From: Rhynchonema sp. JSB1_4
Lineage: Eukaryota > Nematoda > Chromadorea > Monhysterida > Xyalidae
NCBI GenBank assembly: GCA_030248065.1
Contig: JASAMV010004535.1
Coordinates: 1 to 64,000, forward strand
Direction: 5' to 3'
Length of the DNA: 64,000 bases
Part shown: positions 37,217-46,390 of the stretch, piece after piece
Layout of the letters: each line of letters opens with the position of its first letter
Numbering within the stretch: position 1 is the first letter of the stretch
Position numbers and translations under genes: made by a program
The notes under the pieces: generated by a model
What the model saw: the letters and a program-made list of their open reading frames with translations, nothing else
The model's database searches: none
What the model was told of the DNA's origin: nothing

Positions 37217-39241
37217 CTACGGATCAGGTTTTGCGGGTGACCTACTGATGACGGCCGTGGCAAGAATCTCTTTCGGAATCGGTTGATCTTTGAAATGGCA
37301 CATTTGCAGGTGCACCTGGAATAAAGTTGCTGGGTACGTGTTTGTGGGATGTATTCAAATGGTGCCGAGTGGCACTAGGGCGCAACGCACGCCCCACCTT
37401 GACATTGTCCCGTCTGGCAATGCTTTTCTGACATATCGGACATTGAAACGGCCGTTCACCAGTGTGTGTGCGCAGATGACGTCGATGTGTCGAGATGTCG
37501 CGGAACGTACGATGACAGACACGACACACGAACGGACGCTCTGCGTTAGCAAATGCAGACTTGCCGCTCGTTGGAAGATCAGCTGGACAAAACGAATGTT
37601 TCAAACGGCCTACCTCCCGTATGACTGCGTTCATGCACCTGCAACGCATAGATACTGCCCGTCTGATGTCCACACGTTGCGCACGGGTACTTCTTCTGAC
37701 AATGTCGTGTCATATGTGTCGCACAGTCCTCCATGTCCTTGAATGGCACTGTCTGCTCACCAGATGCTCGACAGTTGATACACCAGTCCGTGCCTGAAAC
37801 ATTACATGGGATTGCAGATGGCTAGATGTTGATACTGCACAACAGTGAGACCGGGGCAATTGCATTTTGTTGCCGTGTTTGTCCGCTTAGCATAATTAGT
37901 GACCTCAAATGTAGTAACTGACCACATAAGCGCGTTACACAATGACAAACAAACAAGCCAAAGATAAAGCAGTCTGCAGTTCTAATGACCAAAACTACAA
38001 TGAAACCCATGAGTTTTGCAATTGCACTGCGACGACTTCAACCGACCGTCGGCGTGCACTTCGAACAAATGTCGCATCAATCGATCGGCGCTTGACCACC
38101 AGCTGCTCGGACAAATGGCACAATAATGGAAATGGCGGTCACGATCCACGGACAAGCCAACTGCTGCAAACAGCGGATACAGTACAGCATTGCCGAACGT
38201 CACAAGTTTGTGTTCTCACCAGTGGCGGCGGCAGGATCTGCACGTGCAGCCAGGGCCAGGGCAGCACTGTTGGATGTTGTTGACGAAATTGATTGTTCAA
38301 AAGACATGGAACTGACAGAAGACTGTGTTTGGGGTTCGATTTTCGCGTGCGGCATAGCAGTGGGCATGACGGGTGCGCTGCGACGTGGCTTGCGAGGTCG
38401 ACCCACACCATCGATCGGTCTGCTGCGAACCATTGTCAGCGACGAGTCGAATTGGCGACGTCTGCAACTTTTAGGTGTCCTTTGAACAACATTTTTTTAC
38501 TTTTTTGCAAAACATACACAGTTCGGCACTTACTTCACGGCCACCCTCGACATTGGCGGAATTATGGATAATGACGACTGGCGGAACAGACCACCAACAT
38601 CGAACACTGGTGCGTGGTCACGGGACGTGGACTGGGCCGCAGGTGGGGTGGTCGGACCAGACAGCCCCAACTGAAAACAACGGTGGATAAAAAGCTGAAT
38701 TTGCTCAGTATAATCGAAAAATATGACCAATCCGATCCGAACAGGTATATTCCACGACCCTATGGTGTTTCGCATACTCGAACAAACAAGAGCAGAAAAA
38801 TAAAGATCGCTAACCACATTATCCAACAACAGTTGCTGATGCGGGTCGTTCGTCGGCTCACACTTGATCGTAAACAACGCACTGTTGTTGTCATCAATGG
38901 ACTCGGACGCGGATCTAGCCGGTTGCAACTGCGAGTCATCTGAGTCGATGTGGGGCAGTTGGCTGATTGGCGCATTGTGGCTGGTGGCTGCAACACTAAA
39001 CTGACTTTGAATAAAAAATCCAACATTTTTACCACGAACCTGCACCGGAAGCAGTTGTGACACTGGCGGGGAGCGTGTCACCGACCGCAGTGTCATTGAA
39101 CCCAACCACACTCGGTGCTGCACTGCCTGCGTCACCTGGTGCACTGCCGTTGTGTTGCAGGATACGTTCGTAGTGACGCTGAGAGAGTTGGCTAGACTGG
39201 TTGACATTGAACGAATATGAGAGTTCGAATTCTGTTCGCAC
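37217..39241 (-). CDS. C2H2 zinc-finger protein with AT-hook-like motif, 8 exons
   Basis: Exons on the minus strand: 39241-39040, 38987-38815, 38670-38534, 38461-38220, 38163-38047, 37793-37614, 37582-37398, 37315-37217. Phases agree and give 444 residues. The N-terminal half is low complexity, followed by GRPRKPRR (AT-hook-like). Five fingers follow: YCAICPSSWWSSADRLMRHL..H; WCINCRASGEQTVPFKD...H..HC; YPCATCGHQTGSIYALQVHE; FVCRVCHRTFRDISTHRRHL; FQCPICQKSIARRDNVK, completed across the last intron by VHLQMCH. Probably a nuclear DNA-binding regulator. Not assigned to a named family. It lies tail to tail with the BPI gene (256 bp apart). Confidence 0.8.
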
Positions 39242-39490
39242 GCCTCATGCAGACCAGGAGCCTATTTCTACTCGGTGTAAAGTTAAAATTCCAGCGGGAG
39301 CAGAATTTTCGATCTAAAAATTTGCCATTTAGCAACGACTTTCTGGAAAATAACTTATATATAGGCAGAAGAGCAACAAATGTCAGAGTCCACAGTTGGC
39401 ATACACAGAATACATACAAACGTGGCTGTTGACAGAGATGGAACTTCAAATCTACATACATAGAGTGGTATGTTCGAAAAGATATAAATG

Positions 39491-39981
39491 TCAGTTAGGC
39501 GTAAAGTCGTTAGGTCGGTGTAAGCCCGGTATAAACATGAAACATTACACGTAAATAGCAGGCATTCTTTAATGTTTACACCGAGCTAAGGGCGCCCTTA
39601 GTCATAGTGGAAAATGGAAATGGAAATGCAAAAAATATTCTATGTCCAAGTTTTCCATTTCCATTTCCAATATGACTAAGGGCATACTGGAAATGGAAAA
39701 TGGAAATGAAATAAAACATTTACTGCAGCAGCCATGTTTTGACATGTGACAAAAACATTTTCTGTTCCACTCAATTCTCGGCCGCTGATTGGTCAAATTT
39801 CACACAGAAAATGTTTTGTTTCATTTCCATTTTCCATTTCCAGTATGCCCTTAGTCATATTGGAAATGGAAATGGAAAACTTGGACATAGAATATTTTTT
39901 GCATTTCCATTTCCATTTTCCACTATGACTAAGGGCGCCCTTACATCGACCGAGCTTACGCCGACCTTTACACCCAACTGA
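39491..39981. mobile_element. Outer inverted-repeat element split by a fold-back
   Basis: The left arm TCAGTTAGGCGTAAAG...GGTCGGTGTAAGCCCGGT (39491-39530) and the right arm ACCGAGCTTACGCCGACC...CCCAACTGA (39949-39981) are imperfect inverted repeats. The fold-back at 39587-39943 lies between them, suggesting it inserted into an older element. Confidence 0.55.
39587..39943. mobile_element. Fold-back MITE with arms of about 130 bp
   Basis: 357 bp. Starts and ends with TAAGGGCGCCCTTA, itself a palindrome. The arms contain GGAAAATGGAAATGGAAATG and AATATTCTATGTCCAAG and are nearly perfect reverse complements; only the middle ~75 bp is unpaired. It lies between the zinc-finger gene and the SAS-6 3' end. 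No coding capacity. Confidence 0.9.
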
Positions 39982-40048
39982 CGTTTACACCGTTTCGAAA
40001 CCTCCATCCACAGAAAAGAAACTGGCTCCGGATGTTGAATACCACTCA

Positions 40049-43000
40049 TTACGTTTCACCTGCGACCGAATTATGCAAAAGCAGCAAAATGGTGCTTCTG
40101 ACTTGAATGTTCTGCGACGCTTCCAACAGATTCTGCATGTACTGCACTTGTGTGCGAAGCCAATCACAGTTCTCTTGCATCTGAAAGGGAGCAAACTAGC
40201 GGATGAATCGCGGACATTTTATAACAAGGGTCTTCTACTTACCGATTGATGTCGTTCCTTCATGCTGCTCAATTCTTGATTGGTTTTCGACGTGTTTGAA
40301 CGAAGATGATCGACTTGATCCTGCAATGCACAGACACGTCTTCATCATTTTTTTCTAAAATTTCGATGAAAATATGTAAGTTTTACCTTCATGCATCGAT
40401 AAACATGATACAAATGTTCCTTGAATTCAGCATCAGACGCGAGCGTAAATCGCAAGCTCAATCGTTTCGACTGCACCACGCAGCCGTGTTGACGACAAGT
40501 GATCAGGAACTCGATTTCATTCGGATAGTCACCGGCTAATGCCTCACCAAGCGACAAAATGTTTACCAAATACCTGTGAAGCAGTATGAAGTTTCACTGC
40601 AGTGCATAATCGTATCAAGTTAAAATTTTACCTTTCAGATTTATTGTTGTCTTGGCCAGAGCCGCTGGGCCCATGCCCGTCCTCTCTGTCTGTCATGGAG
40701 AGACGATTTGTGGAAACAGCCTGAATGGAAAATGGCGCAACATGAAAGCAAGAACGGAAATGGCACGAATCGTTCCCTGCACATACATGGTAGGGTAGCG
40801 CGCATTTTGCTGGACTTTTTCTCGCCACAATTTTTTGTCTGAATTCTGGGTTATTCCAGAAGCCTGGGTAAATTTTGCTCTTCAGGTGTCAGTCTTTTGA
40901 TACAAATTGCGGCTTGAGTTGGCCTTTTTCACAGAATGCGAAAACATTTTTGTGCAGAAACAGAATGAAACAAAGGTTCAATTGAAAAAAGTTTGCTTTG
41001 CTCACCCTGATCAAGTCACGGACATAAGCTGGAAATCGATTGAATGGCGTGGCCAGTCGTTCGTATCGAACCAATTGTTCGTACGAATCAGCCGAGACAC
41101 ACGATTTGTACAGAAACAATGGATCGTCACTGCATGTCAAGGCGATGCGGTATTCCTGAAGTTTCAATCAAGACAACTTTATTATGTAATACTAACATCA
41201 GACATTCGCTTCCTATATTGATGTCAATTATGCCCGTCCAAATAAAAAAGGCCCTTGTCTAGGTATCAGGCACTGTCGGCTGTCGGGTACCTGACCGACC
41301 ACGATGTCTTTCAGATACAAGATCGTGTCAGTCACGCAAACTCTGAAAGCTGATGTGCTGACGATACTATATGCACCAATTCTGGTTCCAACTTCTATAA
41401 TACACCAGCGGAAAAACCAGTTTTTATATTGCGCGATAAAAATATAAGAAAACCGATGAAGAACAGCAGTAAGGATGGGGATGCCCGAGTAAGGTATTTT
41501 TGAGGCACTAAATGTTAGCACAGTTACAGCAGTTGTGCCTGTGGGTGTTTTTAATGCTCATAGTAACCAAAATCGTCGAAATAAGCCACACTGACATCGT
41601 CTACAAGTACCAAAATTGCTACGAAGAACATTTTCCCCCAGCTTTGGCAAAAAAATGGAAAATTTCGAATTTTGAACAAAACCGATGTTTTCCAGAAGCT
41701 GACATTTATTCACGTCTCAGATAGACCATCCCATCTTTTTCGGTTGTTTTTTTGTTTTTTTTCGTGAAAAAAAACGGTTTTTGTCCAACCACACTCTATG
41801 ATAACAGGAAAACAACCAACTTTTGTCGGCGTAACTCCGTGCTGTACGTTGTCGCATACTGATTGAAAGCGCACCAAAATGTTGAGGTGTCTGAAAATTT
41901 ACAAAATAAGGTGTGAGCAGTGCTCCAGCTGGGGGGAGAGGGTCCCCTCCAGGGTACATAGGATTTCGGCCTGGTATCAATATGGTAGGTTAGAAACTTT
42001 TGGCTCAAAATGGTATAAGATCAGGGGCAGTGGTGTCGTTGAGAAATCGAAATTTTCCCATACCCAGCCAAATTTTCGGGAAATTTCCCATACATACCCC
42101 CAAAAATCAAAAATTTCCCATACCAGGGGGGGGTTTCTCCAAAAACTCAAAAATTTTCCATACCCAGGGTGGGGTTTTGAAAAAAAAATGACCCCAAAAA
42201 TCTTCTAAAAGTACCAAAAAGTGGTCCAAAAGTGCTTAAAACAGAGTTTTCTTGCGACAGCAAGCGATTTTTGACATTTTTAGGCGAAAAATGGTCAATT
42301 TTGGTACTTCTCGGGGTCAAAAAGTCATTTCTTAGGGGTGCTTGTTCCAAAAGTGAAAAATTTCCCATACCCCATACCCCCGGCCGATTTCCCATACCCC
42401 ATACCAGGGGGGGGGGTAACCCCCCCCCCCAACCCCCCCCCTAACGACACCACTGATCAGGGGGCTTGAAAGGATGTGTTTTCGCTTAGGATCGCTTTTA
42501 TTCATGTCTCACACCAATGTATGGGGATTTCATTTGGGGGGCTCTATTCCGGGGGCTGTATTAATCACTGACCCCTTTTAAGGGGGCTCTATTCCGGGGT
42601 GGGCTCTGTTTAGGTTTTACGGTACGGACATCGTAGGGGCAGCGGCAGGGGGTGGGGTTACCCCCTCTCAGTGCTGGCTACTATCACACACAAAACCCGA
42701 GGGGGTTGGGGGAGCGGCGTTGAGTACTTACCTCTCGCTCTCACAACTCCAAATCATAGCTCTCACAAGCAATTTTATACCTTATTAAGGCAAAAGTCGG
42801 TGTTTTTCGACCTTATTTACCCAAAAATCACAAACCCACCAATAATACGTATTTTTAGGCGATTTTCGACAAAAATTTGGAAAAACCACTATTTTTACAG
42901 TATTTTTGGCCAAAATTGTAACAAATCACAAAAACGGTGTTTTTGGGCTTTTAGAGTGACCAAAATCATACCCAACCCCGCAAGCCAGCATCATATTTAC

Positions 43001-44383
43001 CTTCCACACATGGGCATACCACTGCACTGGGTACGGATAACTGTGCCCAGTGTAGTGGCAGGCAGATGGTTGCAAGGTACCCCCTACCCGGCTTCCGGAA
43101 GGTTGCAAGGTACCCCTGAGGTCCGAAAAAAGGGTGTTTTTTGCATGCATTATACAGCAAATTTGGCCGAAAAATTGGTACTTTTTTGCATTTTGGCCGA
43201 AAATTTGCCTAAAATACCCATTATATGGAGGTTTTTTGGGGGTTTGAGATCGAAAAACACCCATTTTTGCCTATAAAAACCATAAATTGATGGTTGCAAA
43301 GAACCCTCCGGGGGGTGGTTATGCAAGGTACCTACCCTTCCCTCCCCATCCCCCCAAGGGGTGGTTGCAAGGTACCTACCCCTTAGGGGGAAATCCCCCC
43401 ATCCCCCCAGCCACTACACTGACTGTGCCCGATGGAGAATTTAGGGGATAAGTGTACTGTATCATGGTCGGAGAGCACTAACTCTGGGCAAGGTAGTGCT
43501 TGGGGGACGGGGGGTCCCCTCAAAATGATCGGTATTTTTTACCCAAAATAGGCAAAAAATTGCGCGCTACGCGCGGATTCAGTACATCTTAGTACTTTTT
43601 CATTACTATTTAAGCATTACTACCTACTTAGTGTGATATACTGTGCCTTGATTTTTGGTTACCCCACGACCATCTATCTATCTATCGTCAACAAGTTTGG
43701 GTCGACGCCCCAGATTTCGGACTTGGGTCATCTATCTATCGTCAACACATTTCGGGTCCCAATCTATCTATAATATCGTCAACACGCTGGCCAAGTACTA
43801 CACTGACCAGTGTAGTTCCTGGTCCGGAGGGGGAGATAGCGGACCCCCCGTTTTTTTCGGAGGGGGAGATAGTGTACCCCCGAGGAGGGGGAAGGGGGGG
43901 GGGGAAGACCCAAATTCGGGAAAAAGTCACTTTTTGAGGGAGAAAATTTGACCTATTTTTGCCCCTTTTTGGAAAAAATTCTTCATAAAAAGGGTATTTT
44001 GGCGACTTTTGAGAACATTGACCTGAAAATCACACATTTTAGGCCTAAAAATGCCCATTTTAGGCCTAAAAATGGCCATTTTAGGCAAAAATTGGGGGAG
44101 ATAGTGTACCCGGAGGGGGAGATAGGGGGATAGTGTACCACCCGAGGGGGAGATAGCGTACCCGAGGGGGGGGACCCCCCCCCCCCCCTCCCCCCCAGGA
44201 ACTACACTGACACTGACTCTGGGGGAGCCCCATTCCCCCACAAATTACACTGAGGAAAACCTACCTCGATCCATGTTGCACAGGCACTTCTTCTTGCCAA
44301 ACGTCCAACACGCCAAGTCCATTGCGAAAGCTTACTGTCGGCGGCAGTGCGAGCGCTGGGGGTTCGTTGCTCGAAGTTTCCAT
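40049..44383 (-). CDS. sas-6: SAS-6 centriole cartwheel assembly protein, 7 exons
   Basis: SAS-6 forms the ninefold cartwheel that templates centrioles (family knowledge). Exons on the minus strand: 44383-44265, 41342-41291, 41155-41006, 40720-40632, 40573-40387, 40320-40243, 40180-40049, all in phase, giving 268 residues. N-terminal head: VLDVWQEEVPVQHGSR, then EYRIALTCSDDPLFLYKSCV (the SAS-6 LTDDxDPFFLY signature) with SYEQLVRYERLATPFNRFPA, and RLSLRFTLASDAEFKEHLY. A coiled coil begins at DQVDHLRSNTSKTNQELSSM. The protein ends soon after (HNSVAGET), shorter than known SAS-6 proteins of roughly 450-650 residues. A donor-like GCAG/gtgaaa just before the stop leaves room for missed 3' exons. 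Intron 1 (2.9 kb) is almost all nested transposons. Confidence 0.85.
42028..42455. mobile_element. Family E hAT-like MITE copy 3 (SAS-6 intron 1)
   Basis: 428 bp. CAGTGGTGTCGTTGAG to TAACGACACCACTG; perfect 8-bp duplication ATCAGGGG (42020-42027 and 42456-42463). Word TTTCCCATACCC near both ends. Confidence 0.92.
42629..43029. mobile_element. Family D hAT-like element copy 3, inverted, uninterrupted
   Basis: 401 bp, flanked by the exact duplication GGTACGGA (42621-42628 and 43030-43037). It starts CATCGTAGGGGCAG and ends with the complement of CAGTGCAGTGGTATGCCC. It supplies the uninterrupted reference that shows where E1 and A1 are inserted in copy 1. Confidence 0.85.
43048..43421. mobile_element. 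Family G hAT-like element copy 2, inverted, uninterrupted
   Basis: 374 bp. CAGTGTAGTGGCAGGC to GCCACTACACTG; perfect duplication ACTGTGCC (43040-43047 and 43422-43429). Keyword GGTTGCAAGGTACC (the complement of the G keyword) near both ends. Confidence 0.9.
43489..43805. mobile_element. Family F hAT-like element copy 2, target duplication split by family I
   Basis: Starts CAAGGTAGTGCTTGG, ends CCAAGTACTACACTG; keyword CTATCTATCGTCAACA. The left duplication is ACTCTGGG (43481-43488). The right one appears as AC (43806-43807) plus TCTGGG (44218-44223) once the family I insertion and its own duplication are removed, so F was here before I. Confidence 0.88.
43808..44209. mobile_element. Family I hAT-like MITE
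   Basis: 402 bp. CAGTGTAGTTCCTGG to CCAGGAACTACACTG; perfect duplication ACACTGAC (43800-43807 and 44210-44217). Keyword GAGGGGGAGATAG(T/C)G near both ends; core with TTTTAGGCCTAAAA words. A further orphan end CACAAATTACACTG (to 44253) marks yet another element beside it. Confidence 0.92.
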
Positions 44384-44939
44384 TGCAGATTGCACTTGCA
44401 CTCCGATAGTCTCGAATACCCCGCGAAACCTGTAGACAGGACTCCAAATTAATTTTTTCAATAATTTGCTAAATACAAACAGTCACACAATGCTCTCGCA
44501 TCCCGTTACTTTCCAAAAGATGGGTGGTGTCAGTGTCTGAAAATATTGAGTCCCCGAGGTCGTTCAGATGGATGGACAACGAAGCAAAGCAGGAAAGACG
44601 GTGATGGTTTTGTTTGGCGGTGGCGGAAATTTTTTTGACGTGTTGACTTGACTTTACGGTGACGAGCGACACGCACACGCACGCACACGATACGACAACC
44701 GTTGCCTTGCCGTTGAGCTGAGGTGCTGCCTGCTGCGGTGAGGGTGGCGACTGCGTAATTTTTCCCTTGGCCAATCAGGCCAATTTCTTATTTTTTCTCG
44801 TGCGGCGCAGATCACAATCTGATGTGTGTGTGTCTGTGTGAAACGAGCGAGAGTTGAGCAAATTCTTGAACAAAACGATACTTTTTACAACAGACCGTGA
44901 GACAATCCGCTACAGCAGTCCACGCCAACAACAGCAAAA
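44384..44939. promoter_or_regulatory. Divergent intergenic region between SAS-6 and XPA
   Basis: The two genes point away from each other across 556 bp, so this stretch must hold both promoters unless 5' UTR introns extend further. A CTACAG acceptor-like site about 30 bp upstream of the SAS-6 ATG may close a 5' UTR intron. No TATA box stands out. Confidence 0.4.
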
Positions 44940-46031
44940 ATGCCGAAAAGACCTGCCTTAAAATCGAAGTTAGTGAAATATGGCTTTGTTCTGATTTTGT
45001 GCACGGAGACGGACGATGGTCTGGGGGCTGGGCAGGCCTGACTTGCTTGCCCTTCCTTAGAATCCGTGGCGAAAGAACTGCCTGAACAAACTACTTCAGG
45101 TCAGCGTTCGACGAGCAGCGTTTTGCTTCTGCCGGTGGATTTTCGTTGGGCGACGACGATGATGACAATGGTCCTTCAACGTCGAAAAAGTTTGAAAAGA
45201 AATCGACTATTCCTGAAGAGGAGGAGACACTGAGCGACCATGTCATCAGCCAGTTGAGCGCCGATGGCCTGCCGATCTGTGTCGGTTGCGATATGGAGTT
45301 CCCGTTCTCCTACATATGGGATCACTTCGAGTTTGCACTGTGTGATCCGTGCAAAAGGTATAGATCGCGAACAAACGTCGCTCTCAATTGCAACACTGCA
45401 TTGCAACGTTTTTTTTCTTTCCGTTTCAGGAAACCAGAAAGCGCCGTTCACGGCAAACTGTTGGCGCGTACCGAGGCCAAAACAAAATATCTGCTCAAAG
45501 ACGAAGATTTCGATCTGCGCAAGCCGGCACTAAAGTTCTTGTCGCGCAAAAATCCTCACAATCCGCGATGGGGTGATATGAAATTGTATTTGGAAAGTCA
45601 GGTCAGTAACTCACAAAAGATGAGAAATAGCACGGCACCACCAAAATCTACCACAAATAGCCATGAATCAACTTGGGGACAGGTGCGCGAGCGTGCTATA
45701 TTGGTGCACGGAAGTTTGGAACAAGTTGAAACAGCAAAACAAGATCGGGTGGCCAAAACAAAAGCAACTCAGGAAAAACGTCGCTCCAAACAAATAAAAG
45801 GTGGGACAGACGACCATTTACTTTGATCTATTTTCGTCATTCTGTTGAAAATAAATTTGTTTTTACTCAGAACTTAGACGCGCAGTTCGTAACAGCAACA
45901 CCACCGCCGACAAACTCACAATTTCTGTGCATCAACACGACTTCGGTGCGGAAAAGTTCGACGAAGTTAATGAGCAATATTATCAGCTGTGTAAAACATG
46001 CAATTTCAAAAAGTCATATGAAAAACTGTAA
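44940..46031 (+). CDS. XPA: XPA nucleotide-excision-repair protein
   Basis: XPA verifies DNA damage and positions the nucleotide-excision-repair machinery in the nucleus. Exons: 44940-44998 (uncertain), 45100-45357, 45430-45601, 45683-45800, 45871-46031, about 255 residues (human XPA has 273). Visible: an AGGFSLGDDDD stretch matching the GGGF plus acidic region; the zinc finger CVGCDMEFPFSYIWDHFEFA then CDPC; the DNA-binding core TEAKTKYLLKDEDFD, LKFLSRKNPHNPRWGDMKLY; and the C-terminal ELRRAVRNSNT...HQHDFG with CKTCNF (TFIIH-binding end in homologs). The C-terminal four exons are secure. The first exon MPKRPALKSK is a guess based on phase; the second coding exon has no ATG of its own. Confidence 0.88.
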
Positions 46032-46390
46032 ATTTGGCAATGACTTTCTGCCTTTTACTAATTCCAATGTCGCTAAATTAAACAGGTACATATATTTTAT
46101 CACTGGATAATTGGCGGTGGCCTTTAATAATTTATGTGATATGAACAATACACCATCGGTCTCAACAGTTTCAATGACTACAAAGGTGAAAAAATAAATA
46201 GGAAAAACAGTACAGGGAAAGAAAGCTCACATCAAATAGGCAATAATACTGATCATCAGGTCTTATTGATTGAACCACAATAAAACTTGTCTGGGAAAAT
46301 AATTCATCACAAGAGATGGCACGTAGACGACAAACGCAATCATAAAGGTTTTTATCTTCTGAAACAAAAAAGTGGAACAAGCGAAAGATC
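46032..46390. other. Short gap between convergent XPA and FOG-like genes
   Basis: 359 bp containing both 3' UTRs. AATAAA near 46193 is a candidate polyadenylation signal for XPA. Nothing else seen. Confidence 0.5.

Noticed and set aside
42470..42625. GGGGGCTCTATTCCGG words resembling family A ends
   Set aside because: Only loosely similar; no clear inverted ends or TA flanks, so not called as an element.
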